From Limnephilus marmoratus (lineage: Eukaryota > Arthropoda > Insecta > Trichoptera > Limnephilidae): 64,000 nt of DNA. This document shows, in pieces, positions 42,795-53,838 of the stretch. The position numbers and the translations under genes were made by a program. The stretch covers positions 5,875,452 through 5,939,451 of the forward strand of contig OU862933.1 of assembly GCA_917880885.1 (NCBI GenBank), read 5' to 3'. Numbering within the stretch: the stretch's first letter is position 1; the number at the start of each line of letters is the position of its first letter. The notes beneath the pieces were generated by a model. The model searched no databases. It was not told the DNA's origin and saw nothing but the letters and a program-made list of their open reading frames with translations.

Positions 42795-43846
42795 TTCTTC
42801 TTCTTCTTCTTCGATGGCGCTACAGCCCATATCGAGCTTTGGCCTCCTGCAACAGTCGCCTCCAACTCCTCCTGTCCTCAGCGGCTGACTTCCAATTTGG
42901 TACCTGGAGAAGCTGTGCTGCATCCCCTCTTACTTTGTCTTCCCACCTCAGTCTGGGTCTTCCCACTTTTCTCTTTCCACCTGGGTGTCCAGTCAGAATT
43001 CTTTTTGGGACGCGTGTATCCGGCATTCTTTGTACATGCCCAGCCCATCTCATCCTGAGGAGTCTCATATGTGTTGAGATGCTAGGTGCCTTATATATAT
43101 TATACAATTCTGTATTGTGCCGGATGCGCCACTGTTCACCCTCTTTCACGGGTCCACATATTCTTCTCAGCACTTTTCTTTCAAAAGTATCCAGCATTTC
43201 AGCCATCTTTACCGTCAGTGTCAGCGCCTCACATCCATATGCCAATACAGTTCTAACAATGGTCTTATATATGGTTATTTTGGTTTTTCTGTGGACACTA
43301 CGTGACTTAAACACTGGCAGCAAAGAGAAGTATGTTTTGTTGGCTGCTGTGATTCTCCTTCTGATTTCTGCTGGATCCTCATTATTCTCTGTCAGACTGG
43401 AGCCCAGGTAGGCAAATTGGTCGACCACTTCGTATAAGTAGTTGTCTTTGAATTGTGCACTACTTCTTCTTCTGTGTGAAGGGTTCCTGCTCTGTATCAT
43501 CATTTTCGTTTTGTTGACATTAACCTGCAGTCCTACTTCCCGTGCCGCTGTTTCTAAAGGATCGAAGACCTCCTTAATGGCTGAAATTGATCTTCCAACA
43601 ATGTTAATGTCATCCGCATATCCGACAACTTGACTGCTCTTGAAACAAATATTGGAGCCAGTGTCTATTAGCGTTTTTCTTATTACATGTTCGAGCACAA
43701 TGTTGAAGAGAGTGGGAGCCAGACCGTCCCCCTGTTTTAGTCCCTGCGATACTGTGAATTCTTCCGACAGTTCCCCATCTATTTTGACCTGACATCTTGA
43801 GTCTGACATTGTGGCTTTGATGAGCCTAACCAATTTAGGTGGAACC
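42795..43846 (-). mobile_element. RTE-like LINE, 5'-truncated, 12-bp TSD, GAA tail
   Basis: A complete nested insertion with TSD TCTCCCTCAACC on both sides and a (GAA)n tail on its own strand (42795-42812 as TTC). It carries the C-terminal third of an endonuclease-RT ORF. Its 3' end is the same as that of 33484-33914. Confidence 0.9.
42820..43846 (-). pseudogene. RT palm-to-C-terminus of LINE ORF2
   Basis: The frame is uninterrupted for about 340 codons but has no start of its own. Reading continues upstream into the host retroposon (to 43932). RT motifs are visible in order: SQGLKQGDGLAPTLFN, then VGYADDINIVG with the YADD catalytic centre, then VNVNKTKMM and FAYLGSSLTEN. The C-terminal part has YGCEALTLT, LRRICGPVKEGEQWR, MRWAGHVQRMP and GRPRLRWEDKV. 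This pattern is typical of insect RTE-like endonuclease-RT proteins. The endonuclease and RT fingers are lost by 5' truncation. The intact frame suggests a young insertion. Confidence 0.85.
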
Positions 43847-44025
43847 TCTCCCTCAACCAGTCTCTCCCAATCCGGCCTGTCACGCAGTTGGTTAGCAGAC
43901 ACATCCACCGCCAAAATCCGGACAAACCTCACCCCATGAATCCAGGCACTCGTGCTAAGTCGTCAAACGTAGCGAACCACTTGGGGTGACCAACGGCAAA
44001 GGTGTTGGTAATCCAATAAATGGTT

Positions 44026-44417
44026 ATTATATTTTTGAATAACTTAACATAATTGCTGTAAAAATCGAATAAAAAAAACCATAATGAGTTCAATGCACTA
44101 AATTTGTTTTGAACATAATATTATTGTTTTATCAAATTACTAAATTGAACCAGTCGATATTATTTTGACTGAAAAATATGTTTACTGTTGATTTGGTTTT
44201 CAAGACAATGGCTTTGGTTTCAACAGGAAAATCATCAACTTAACCAGGATAATCAAATCACGTAAAGCCATCCATTAAATAAATCCTCTGATAATAAAAA
44301 CTTTGTAATTTTTGCGAAGGTTTGTATTTCTTTTACCTAGAAGATTAATGTGGGATCAATTATGTCCTTTTCTCCAATACACCGTAAAGCAACATCACTT
44401 AATACATGTATAGTTAA
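44026..44417. other. No recognisable gene
   Basis: AT-rich spacer ending in TTAA at 44414-44417. Confidence 0.45.
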
Positions 44418-45336
44418 GCCCCCGCATTCCAAATTTCTACAGATTTATAACGTATTTTCTTTGAACACTTTTAGTTTTAGGTTTAAAGCTCTTAAAAAAA
44501 TATATGTTATTTTTTAAGATAATATCTACATGTACATTTGTCGAGCCGAAACGGTGATTACATGAAATTCCTTCGATAGAAAAAAATCGCTAAATATGCT
44601 CCAAAAATGATTATAATCACGTTTCATTCTGTTATTTAACATGTTTTGGGTGTAACAAAATTCAGTGTTTCTTTAAATGCTACTTTAGACATTTGTCGAA
44701 AGATTTTCCTTTATTTTAAATAAGTTTTATCAATTAAAAAACTCTTCAATTAAAACCCATACACTCCCACAAATAAACTATACCAAGAAATGAACCTTCT
44801 GAAAATAAGAATATTGTACGAAATATACCAAAAATTCAAAATGGACTTATACACACAAACACAAAACTTATAAAAACGTCACAAGTATACGAACATTATA
44901 CTAGACAATATAATAAATTGTACACAAATACTGTCAAGACTGAAAGTGGCAAGAGAAGCATTGGCCACGAGGGCATACACATGTATAATCTCCTCCCAGA
45001 TAACCTAAAAATGGAGAAGAATATAAATACCTTTAAAAAAAACTATTTAAACTAAAATTGTTAGAACAAATTTAAAATATTACTACTATACTATACACTA
45101 CATTATATATATATATATACTTCTATAGGCTGTATTTAAGTTTTAAGAGAGCAAAGTATTATATTTCTTTTAACTTAAAAAATAATAATAAATAAATGTT
45201 TATTTTCGCTTACGCGCTTTAATTATAATTATAATCATTTTTTTTATATTAGCGCGCTCTCTTTAACATTCGTACATATTTACATATCTCACTTTCAAAT
45301 CATCTTCTTCTTCTTTTTGACCGTTTACACGGAGCC
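44418..45336 (+). mobile_element. TTAA-type element, copy interrupted by a LINE
   Basis: The segment from GCCCCCGCATTCC to about 44745 and the segment 45240-45336 match the two halves of the element at 54541-54966 in the same order (AAGCTCTTAAAAAA, CCTTCGATAGAAAAAAATCG, then CTCTTTAACATTCGTA). TTAA precedes it; the right TTAA has decayed. A LINE lies between the halves. Confidence 0.62.
44755..45215 (+). mobile_element. Jockey/CR1-like LINE 3' end
   Basis: The plus strand around 44866-45055 encodes KLIKTSQVYEHYTRQYN, GKRSIGHEGIHMYNLLPD and NINTFKKNYLN followed by a stop, the terminal residues of LINE ORF2. An AT-rich 3' UTR ends in AATAATAATAAATAAAT. Confidence 0.7.
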
Positions 45337-45412
45337 AGGATGTTACAAATTCTCATCAATTATGATGACAAACAATTCGATAGCTCCATTTTGATTTTTT
45401 AACAAGAGGGCA

Positions 45413-46105
45413 TTACCAGAGAAAACCGGAAATACGTCATTTTCAAAAAAGACGTAGACTTATTGACTCTTTTCCACAAAAAATTATAAATGGATTTCGA
45501 AAGATTGTTCTTTTATCTAGCATTCATATGTAATAAATTTTGAGAAATTTTTTTAATTTTTAGTATAATAAGGTTATTCCATAGGTCGTTGGCAGATTTG
45601 TTCAATTTTCAAAAAAGTTTTTGTATTATACCACACCCATTTGAAATAATAAAATCATGCAGTAAAATAAATCAATACATTATCTAGCAAACGTATATTT
45701 TAGAATTTTAATTCTAGTTTCAATAAAATCATAAAAAAATATGTACGTACATGTGTTTCTTGGCGAAAATTGGTCCGTTTGTGTATTTATTTGCGCACTT
45801 ACAAACTAATATATTTCAGATTTTTTTAACATTCTTATTAAATTTAGACATTATTGAAATATGATAAATACTTATAATCAAAAAATAACTACAAAAAGTA
45901 CATTATTTTAATAGTTTTATCATCACGCCTTTCAGCATTTTTGGATGAAGGTATAAATTAAAGCTAATTTGAATTGAAATAAATTCGATATTGAGTTATA
46001 ATTTAAAAAAGCTGGTACGGAGAATAATTAATCTTTCTCATTGTAACCGCCCTGCACGATCGTAAGAACAACTTTCGACGAAATATGGATTTTCGTCCGC
46101 TGGCT
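45413..46105 (+). repeat. Long interspersed repeat B, copy 1 (empty site)
   Basis: It aligns with 53839-54536: GATTTCGAAAGATTGTTCTT, CATAGGTCGTT, GTTTTATCATCACGCCTTTC and CGCTGGCTGGTTAA. The class is unknown. At its right end it reads GGTTAAACGCTCTTAAAC, the uninterrupted version of the site that is occupied in copy 2. Confidence 0.72.
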
Positions 46106-46135
46106 GGTTAAACGCTCTTAAACGCCCGTTCTCGT

Positions 46136-46197
46136 ACTGTTTCAGCTTTTGATCAAATTTTCAGCAGATCATAATTTGATCAAAAACTGAAACAGGT
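46136..46197. repeat. Short foldback
   Basis: CTGTTTCAGCTTTTGATCAA pairs with the inverse TTTGATCAAAAACTGAAACAG around a short spacer. Confidence 0.8.
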
Positions 46198-46374
46198 CAA
46201 GAATCAGAATCATTTGTCAAAAAATCAAAATGGTGCTAATTATTGAATTGCGACGAAAGTTTGTAACATCTCAACATTATACATCGTCTGCATTAAGAAA
46301 CCTCTTGGATCAACTCAGAACAATCTAATACCGAGCAATGTCGGGCACAAAAAGTAGCATCTGAAGTAGCATTT

Positions 46375-46650
46375 AAAGAAACATTGTAAATTTTCTTCTT
46401 TTGTTTTTTGAAAGTTTCACCTCCACTGCGTGTGAATTGCACACTCTGATTTTTCAAACCGATAACATGTTAAATAATGGAACAAAACATGATTATTGAT
46501 TAGTATAATAATTTTTGGAGCTTACTTTGTAATTTTTTTCATATAATTACTGTTTCGGATCAACAAATGTATATATACCATCTTCAATAATAACATAATT
46601 TTTTTAAGAGCTTAAAAACCTAAAGTGTTAGAGAAACAAACGTACTTTTA
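46375..46650 (-). mobile_element. Partial inverted copy of the TTAA-type element
   Basis: TTTTTTAAGAGCTTAAAAACC and TTTCGGATCAACAAATGTA are the reverse complement of the left half of 44418-45336. No TTAA border is kept. Confidence 0.55.
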
Positions 46651-46994
46651 TAAAAGATTACAAATAAACATACGTATTATCAGTTTCAGAAGTAGCACCG
46701 CATATCGAAAACACAATTCCAAGGTAGTGAAAGAAAATGGGTAATAAATCATACATTGCATTTCCCGGTGAAGTTAATATTTAGCAGTAAATTAGATAAG
46801 ATATGACACCTTGGCAAGTCGACGAGTAATTTAATTTCTGCTTCCGTAAAGAATTAATATTATTGAAAATTATTCTTTTACGATATCGTTTTAAAGTTTG
46901 ATTAACCGGATGAGTCGTTTAAATTTAATTATCTTTATCTTTTTAAATATAAGATAACAGAACAAATTAAAACAAATATGTTAAAAAAATACAA
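46651..46994. other. No recognisable gene
   Basis: AT-rich; nothing assigned. Confidence 0.45.
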
Positions 46995-47225
46995 GTGTGC
47001 AGTTCACATGTGCTAGAAACTTCAGAAAACTAAAGTAGACAGGAACGGGAGGGCTAGGAAGCACCGCACAAAGAAGAGACCGATTATTCTATCTCATTCT
47101 CTCGCAGGCTAAATTTCTACAGATGCATGTGTTTGTTTCTTTTTAGTGTCGCTTTTTCGTTACACCGAGTTTCAAATCACACCGGTACTAAAGAAGATTT
47201 CACTTCAATAATTAATCATTTTTTT
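46995..47225 (-). mobile_element. Minisatellite-type element, single-unit copy
   Basis: GTGCAGTTCACATG, GAGACCGATTATTC, CTCGCAGGCTAAATTTCTAC, then one repeat unit (CGAGTTTCAAATCACACC...TTCACTTCAA). It matches the left flank and one unit of 12497-13390. Confidence 0.7.
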
Positions 47226-48234
47226 TTTTAAGGTATAAAGTATCGAATTTGACTAGCTATTATCATTTACGGTTTCGTGAATATTTCAGAATTTCGTGGT
47301 TCGTCATGGAAAATTTTGTCGGCTGAAAATAGTTGTACGTAATAGTTGTTAAGGCCAGATATTATCGTCCGAGAGTTTTTGCAACATCTGAAAGCAGATT
47401 TCTTATTAGCAGTTTAGATTTACAAAAAATTACGAACTGTCAACTAGATAGGTGATTACTTCGATAAAGAGAGCACAATTCAAGATATGTACAATATTAT
47501 TTAACGATTCGTTAAGTATTTATTTATAACTAGTTCGGTGAACATATTTATTTTTTATTGAACATATTTATTTATCTACTGACTTCGCGTAATGTTCATT
47601 ACTACGACTTGACAATTCGCAACGGACGCATGGCTCATGCGCTACGGGTGGAATAAAAAGGTACTATCAAACACGGCTACCATCTTGAAAAATTTGATCG
47701 GACATGGAATGCACAAATACATTTGCAGACAAACGAAATGTAAAGTGGTCGATTCTAAACAGGATACAAATATAAAATATATTACTAGACCAGAGTAAAC
47801 CCTAAACTGTTGGGACTGGTGCAAATGGTTGTGTCGTCCGAATTCTATAAAAAGCTGTTTTGGAAAGAAAGGAAAAAACTTTGGATTCTGACAGAAGTTA
47901 CAATAAATATCAAAGAAGCAGCTAATATAAAAATTATTTTGAATATTTATATTATTACCAATACCCAAATCCAAAAAAAAACATTGTAGAAAGTCTTGTT
48001 GTTTCTATACCGGTGTTAAAAAATGAACAAGTAGTGCAAAAACAAGATAATTCAGGTCCTCCATTGAGACCCAAGAACACGTTACTGTTTCATTAATTTG
48101 CATTATTCTTATCTCTAAAATATTCCATTGCTGGCCATCGAAAGTTTATTTATGGAGACATTTAAAAAAAGTTTTCCGGTAATTAACCATATGACATTAT
48201 TTCAAAAATTCATTGCTGACAAGAAAAATTTCTG
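47226..48234. other. No recognisable gene
   Basis: AT-rich sequence. The longest frame (minus, 47642-47974) has no recognisable domain and looks like chance. Confidence 0.4.
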
Positions 48235-48330
48235 ATTAGGCGACTTAAGGCATTGAAGATGTGGATCTACAGGAGAATACTCAAAATAAACTGGATGGAC
48301 AGAGTAATGAATGAATATATAGGAATATAA
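48235..48330 (+). mobile_element. LINE ORF2 C-terminal scrap
   Basis: The plus strand reads RRLKALKMWIYRRILKINWM, close to the FEMW.YRRML.I.W motif near the C-terminus of RTE-like LINEs. Only about 30 codons remain. Confidence 0.55.
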
Positions 48331-48369
48331 TAATGGTTCGGATGAATAAAGAAAAAGGAATTAAAAAAA

Positions 48370-48460
48370 TATTTTCTTGTTTGCTTTTTCGTTTTATCAA
48401 GTTTCAATTCAAAACGGTGCTGAAGAAATTTTCACTTCAAAAAACAAAATGGCGCTGGTT
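48370..48460 (-). mobile_element. Minisatellite-type element, second single-unit fragment
   Basis: GTTTGCTTTTTCGTTTTATC then AAGTTTCAATTCAAAACGG...TTTTCACTTCAA, one diverged unit of the 12702-13367 array with its left flank. Confidence 0.5.
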
Positions 48461-49019
48461 GACCATTTGATGACAATGTCACATTTGAATTTATGTGACG
48501 TCACTGGGTTCAAGTGCATCACCAGCCATCAAACCAATCAAGATTGTTCCGATAATATTTAAGAAAATCTAGTTTATAATCAAATAATATGAATAATCGT
48601 CCATTATCGAAATTGAGGATTATCCAAGTAATCCATTTTATTATTATAGTGCATTGATACAAATTCTGATTACCAGATCATTAAATTATGATTGTTTTTT
48701 TTAGACGGTAAACATTAATTAGTTCATACCAATAAAAAACATGTAATATTGGTGAACTTTTTATTATTACCATTTGTAAACACATCTTCAAGAATAATTT
48801 GAAATAAATGTGTACTGAGGTATGCATTTAAAAAATAAATAAATGTGCTTTGGTAGATTATCCGGGATTGAACCAATTTTATCATCAATGGTAGTAGTTT
48901 TGAATTAATAAGAGTGCTTTGTGCCGAAAAAGTTAAGAAAGAAAGTAATAATTTTGAAAATAATCTAAAAGAGAATAGGACAAATCAAATATTGTAGTCA
49001 TTCAAGAATATGAACTTAA
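48461..49019. other. No recognisable gene
   Basis: AT-rich; nothing assigned. Confidence 0.45.
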
Positions 49020-49620
49020 TTAAATAAAATTGAAAAAATGCGAGAATTGTTGAGAGACAGCAAATACGGAATACTGAGGGGAGAATGGAGAGTGATTTTA
49101 ATGAGCAAACGATATATGACTTTGGTCAAGAGTCTCCTCCTCCGCAACGCATTGGCAGAGTGGACTATAGAGTACTCGAATTTTAAACAAATGCGTTGCA
49201 ATAGAGCAGTGACCGATTCTCATTCTCGAAATGCAGGAAATAAATCTTTTCGATTTTTTTTGCCGTGAAACCAAGGTTTACTAAGAATCTGATTTTGAAT
49301 TCCAGAACAGAAAAATCCAGTTCGGGTTTTCGTATCTCACAAATTTTCTTCCCAGGAACGAGACATGATGGATTTAAGAACAGAGAAGACGTCAGAGGAA
49401 TTTTAAAATCTAAAGGAATAGAACCAGAGATTGTTCCAAGTTTAGCGAGAGAATCAGCTTTCTCGTTACCCTCAATTCCTAGATGACCAGGGATCCAAAT
49501 CAATATTGTTTCAAACATTGATTCTTTTAGAGAATTGAGGATGTTTTTAATGTTACAAATGGGGTAGTCTTCTGGACATCCGATATTTGAGGATATTTTT
49601 AATACTGCACCATTACTGGA
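49020..49620 (-). pseudogene. LINE with RNase H domain (I-like), fragment
   Basis: The minus frame contains ILIWIPGHLGIEGNEKADSL, the last catalytic segment of LINE-encoded RNase H (HxGxxGNExAD). After that come IRFLVNLGFTAKKI and, in another frame, RRLLTKVIYRLLIKI. LINEs with RNase H downstream of RT belong to the I/R1/Loa side of the tree. Earlier RNase H and RT sequence is missing, and a frameshift lies near 49190. It abuts a half foldback element at 49625. Confidence 0.75.
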
Positions 49621-49624
49621 TTCG

Positions 49625-49690
49625 ACACTGTAACGCTGTTCGAAACGTTGGCTAAAGAAGGAGGTAGCGTAACACGGCATAACACCCCAA
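49625..49690. mobile_element. Right half of the CTGATGA foldback family
   Basis: GACACTGTAACGCTGTTCGAAACGTT... then GCTAAAGAAGGAGGTAGCG, matching the right arms at 41530-41590 and 56170-56240. The left arm has been replaced by the LINE. Confidence 0.7.
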
Positions 49691-49866
49691 AAACAAATAA
49701 CTAAAACCAATATAATTGTTGCGTTGACATAGAAATGACTATGACGCCAGGGCTCACCATGTCAAAGAGGAATCTAGTGGATGTTCTGCTTTATATAATC
49801 CTACTCCAAATGTTAGAAACTTCTGAACTTAAGAATGATATGAACTAAGGAAGGTAAATATATATA

Positions 49867-50153
49867 TAGTGTGTTAAGTAAGGGGTGTACTTGGCTTATT
49901 TTAACCAGTGGGTCCTGACCATATTTGGTCTAAAAAATGTAAATGATATTTTGATCTCCGATGACATTTTTGACGATTATTTTTAAATTTCAAAACATCA
50001 ATAATCAGTAGATATTATACAGTTAGGTGATTACTCCGCTAAGGGACCAGTGATGGCATGTGGAAAAAAAAGTTTCCGGAGACATTTGATTTATATTTTT
50101 TAATCCAAATAATGCCAGGAATCAGTGGTTAAAGAAAGACAAATAACACACTG
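49867..50153. mobile_element. CAGGGTGT-type foldback MITE, diverged copy
   Basis: TAGTGTGTTAAG...TTTTAACCAGTGGGTCCTGA at the left and GGAATCAGTGGTTAAAG...AACACACTG at the right, flanked by TA. The same family as 61362-61707. Confidence 0.75.
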
Positions 50154-50451
50154 TATATTACGCTATTAATGTTCTTCTAAAATATGTTTTATCATAACGC
50201 TGTGACCTATATATACAACATGAATAAAAATGGAACCATAAACTTCTTGCCTTTATCAACATGCTATAAACTTATTGTTATCGCGAATAAAACAATTCGT
50301 ATAAGTGCATTCAATTATTTATGTAGGTTTCTATAAATACGAGTACAACAAAAAACCGCTGTGTTTATTTTTTTATTTATACAATAATTTAACTTAATAT
50401 AATGATAATATTTTTGTCAAAATTACATACCATTTAAAACTTGTGAATACA
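50154..50451. other. No recognisable gene
   Basis: AT-rich; nothing assigned. Confidence 0.45.
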
Positions 50452-50690
50452 GTACAAGAGTCCCATCTGCTCCCGTCTGTAGCCTGTGAGACAATGGTAT
50501 CCCAAGGCTGGAGGTAGTTGTGGAGGGGAAGGAAATGGTGGGGAAGTACCTGACTACTCAGATATCACAACACAATTACACAAATTAAACAAATAAAATT
50601 TACTTGCTACGCTTAGATTCGAACCCGCGACCTTCGGATTACTAGTCGAAAGCCTTACCAAACAAAATAACTAAATAACTAAATTAGTGG
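50452..50690 (-). mobile_element. tRNA-derived SINE
   Basis: The minus strand starts with a tRNA-like head: GGTAAGGCTTTCGACTAG, then AATCCGAAGGTCGCGGGTTC with a good box B (GGTTCGAATCT). AAATTTTATTTGTTT and the body CTTCCCCACC...GGGAGCAGATGGGACTC follow. It is the clearest head in the window. Part of the body (the CCCTGGTG block) is deleted. Confidence 0.78.
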
Positions 50691-51099
50691 TCATTAAATG
50701 ACTAATGAAATAGACATTAAGCTTCACTAATAAAAGTTTTTTTTATATTTTACACACTGACCGTTTAACATAACAAAAATGGTTATTTATCAGTTGTGTA
50801 AAATTGCAAAATACGTTTATGAGTACGGGGGAGTGTATTTAGGCAGATCTCCCTGTTTTGTATCCAGTTTTCTAACAGAGTTTTAAATGTTTAGTGTCTT
50901 AGTCAGGGGCGGCCCTAGCTATATTATTAGGTGGTGCGAAATCTCTTGGTGGCGCCCCCCCCCCCCCCCTCCTAACAAAAAATAGAGCTGTTTCTATGCA
51001 GTTATGCAACTTTAATTGAAGTACCTGGTAGGACAGATGAGAAATAATATCAGAAAAAACAAAAAAAAACTACTTAAAATTCACTAAAAATTATAACAA

Positions 51100-51400
51100 T
51101 AATTTCGTATTCTTCTACAACTTAATATTCAACTTAATTTTTCTACTCATCAATATGTAGGTACGATTGTTAGCCAAGGTAGGTTTGTAACTACATACAT
51201 AGTCATAGGTGAGATGTGCTTGTGTTGCACGCGTGACTAGACGAGGCGAGAGCGGGGCCACGGTGGGAGGGGAGCTGTCAAGTGAACACGCCGGGCCGGG
51301 TACCTTGGCTGACATCGACTCCAAAAATAACAATCGTATCTACATATTGATGAGTAGAAAAAGTTAGTTGATTATTAAGTTGTAAAAGAATACGAAATTA
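51100..51400. mobile_element. Foldback element with long TIRs, copy 2
   Basis: The reverse complement of 35290-35620, with a GC-rich centre around GGGCCGGGTACC and arms with CTACTCATCAATATGTAGG. Nested in the hAT element. Confidence 0.75.
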
Positions 51401-51459
51401 TTTTTTTACTTTTTAGTGCATTTTAAGTAGTTTTTTTTTGTTTTGTTAAAATATTTGTT

Positions 51460-52477
51460 TTTATTTTTAGTGAATCTGAAGTACTTAATTTGTCTGAATA
51501 TGGGTAGACCTACTAAAGGTGCTGCTCATATGAGACCGACATTACTTGACCATAACGAAGTTACAGTAGGCAGTGATGTAGCTGGCATGGGTGGCACCCG
51601 GGGAGGAAAACGTGGTGTCACCCCCCCCCCCCCCCCCCCAATTAAAGTTTACTTTGAGAAATTCAAAACGCTAATTTCGACTTCCTAAATTAAAAAAAAA
51701 ACTTTTTCACCTATTCACGTCAATCAATAGATAACAATTCACTTCACGAGTTTACGTCAATCACAATTGACAAACTAAATTGGAATGACGCAAGGAATAT
51801 TTCAAGGAAATCCCCGATCGAGTTATTGAACGAAAATAAGGAAAACATTTTTTCGGGAATCCCCGACCAACCGAGCCATAGAGCTAAATAAAAGTCAGTG
51901 TTCACGAGTAAAACATTTTTTACGGCAATTTTGCACTTTCGTAAGTTTTTAATCCACGTTCGAGTGTCAACCCTTCCTCCCTCGGGTGGAACCCGGGGCG
52001 ATCCACCCCCCCCCCCCCCTCCCCGTCTCTCCTTTTTAAACTACTGACGGTAGGTGACTCAAAGATCCGGATAGCCTATAAAAGATTCGGCCGAGTATCG
52101 TTAATTTGCTCCTAAGAATTGAAGAGTTCCGTTACTTTGTCATGGATTCCATAATCAGAACCTAACCAAACTTACATCAAACTACCCTTGAGGTACATCC
52201 TTTCCAATAAAAAAGAATCATCAAAATCGGTTGCGGCGATATTGAGTTATTCGTCCATTTGTCGCACACATACTTAATGCAAATTTAACTTATATGATTT
52301 TCTAATGGATGCCATTGTCAAAACTAAACCAAATTGAAATGGAACCACACGAAAAGCACCAGCTTTTAAATAAAAAAAGAATCATCAATATCGATTCACC
52401 CAGTCAAAAGTTTTGAGGTAAGAAACTTTAAAAAAATATTGTCGAATTGAGAACCTCCTCCTTTTTGAAGTCGTTTA
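51460..52477 (-). mobile_element. Interspersed element, copy 2, in the hAT element
   Basis: 51470-51545 and 52080-52477 are the reverse complement of 34769-35300. About 530 bp between them (with C-runs at 51621-51639 and 52006-52018) is absent from copy 1 and is a further insertion or a segment lost there. Confidence 0.62.
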
Positions 52478-52521
52478 AATAATATATGTTTGATAACATT
52501 TATTTAATTAAATCTGCGAAA

Positions 52522-53391
52522 TCAATAAAAACAATAGAACATAACTTTTCTTGCTTTTGCCCTTGCGAATTTTTTTATTAAATCAGAATAATTTAACCCT
52601 TGGGCAATATCATTCTCAATTGATAAAATTGCAAGAACTGATAGTTTTTCTTGACACATAGCCGAACGTAAGTATCTACGTTTTAATTTACTAAAGCTTC
52701 GTTCTCCTTTGGCGACATTAACAGCGATGGTCAGCAAAATCCGAAGCGCTGTCCACACATTTGGGAATATATCCTGCCAATCATTTTTTTATAAGTTGAA
52801 GAACTTATAGTGGCTCTGCTGAGGCAAGATATTTTAGTTATGGGTTTAGGCTCAAAAGTTCTTCAACCAATTCGCAACTAGAGACATCAAATTTTTCCCT
52901 CGGTTAAAATGATTTGCAAATCTGCACTGGCTTTTTCTAATGAAGACTTATCAGGAATTATTTTGATGTTATTCAAAAAAGACCATGTATCATTGAATTT
53001 AGATAATTGTCCAAACCAAGCATTTTCCAAATTGTCAAAATTTTCAATTTTCCATTTTCAATTTTCCAAATTGTCAATTTTCCAAATTTTCCAAATTGTC
53101 CAAACCAAGAATTTAGATAATTGTCCAAACCAATGCATTTTCAATTGTATCTATCATAGGGTAAAAGACGTTAATTTTAAACAGTTCTTTGGGATTTGTT
53201 GGTGTCTCATCTGCAGCTTCATATTCAAATAATCGCCTCTTTTTTCGGGATCGGACTGGCTTAAGCGTAGAATCTATCGCAGCCTGGGAAGCTATTTCCT
53301 TAGCTGTTATTTGAGCAGACGAATAAGCCCGGTACTGCTTCACAAATTTCGAGTAGTTTTTCAGCAATTGCGATGCGTTTGCTAAGTCCAT
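52522..53391 (-). pseudogene. hAT transposase C-terminal remnant
   Basis: The minus strand has two readable blocks. 53113-53391 holds AKEIASQAAIDST and KKRRLFEYEAADETPTNPKE, like the middle of ZMYM1-type hAT proteins. 52522-52758 has ALRILLTIAVNVAKGERSFS and LRSAMCQEKLSVLAILSIEN, the hAT C-terminal dimerisation region. Between them is AT-rich slippage of CAATTTTCCAAATTG-like units (53030-53110) and a frameshift. The N-terminal BED/zinc-finger part and most of the catalytic domain are absent. Confidence 0.82.
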
Positions 53392-53838
53392 GATTGTTTT
53401 GATTGTCCCATTACGCTGAAAATTCTTTCAGCGACAGCATTATTGTATTTTTTTTCTTAATTATTTGCGATTTGGCTTACTTAAATAACTTGTCTCTGAA
53501 GTAGCCTAGCCTAATAGGCGACCAGTCGCCTTTTAGATTTTTTTTGTCGCCGATTCTCGTCCTGAGTAACCTAAATGGCGAAAAATCGCTTACGTTAGCA
53601 ACACTGCTTGCTCCTCGCACCGACCACATGATTTAAGCGCACGATCGATAGATAGTCGATCAGTGGTCGGGTGTTTTCGGCGCCCCCCATTACGACGGCG
53701 CCGTGTGCGGTCGCACCGCTCGCACCGCCCTAGGGCCGCCCCTGGTCTTAGTATTTATAAGAAGCTTTTTCGTTCAATTTTTGTATTAGCAGTTGATTGT
53801 TGATGTCGATTTTTTAAATAATTAGTAGAGTAGTTAAG

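Larger units (their letters stand above)
42560..44025 (-). mobile_element. Non-autonomous retroposon split by a LINE
   Basis: 42560-42794 and 43847-44025 are the two halves of the unit also seen at 32937-33345: GGAATCTGGGGTCAGTGTG, CACCCCATGAATCC, GTAGCGAACCACTT, ending at AATAAATGGTT. The 12-bp sequence TCTCCCTCAACC is repeated at the split (42783-42794 and 43847-43858). In the minus frame, RFVRILAVDVSANQLRD from 43858-43930 looks like the C-terminus of a LINE ORF. Confidence 0.8.
50904..53744 (-). mobile_element. hAT transposon (ZMYM1-like transposase), decayed
   Basis: The ends CAGGGGCGGCCCTAG and CTAGGGCCGCCCCTG are perfect inverses. GTCTTAGT flanks it at 50896-50903 and 53745-53752, an exact 8-bp target duplication. 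Transposase pieces lie at 52522-53391 on the minus strand. Other repeats are nested at 51080-52477. Confidence 0.93.

Noticed and set aside
42737..43411. 224-codon plus-strand frame opposite the RT gene
   Set aside because: The antisense shadow of the LINE ORF, with no recognisable domain; the minus strand has the YADD motif.
47642..47974. 110-codon minus-strand frame
   Set aside because: AT-rich composition, no domain, no second copy, no splice context.
53640..53744. CpG-island promoter at the GC-rich stretch
   Set aside because: It is the terminal region of the hAT element, as the TIR and 8-bp TSD show.
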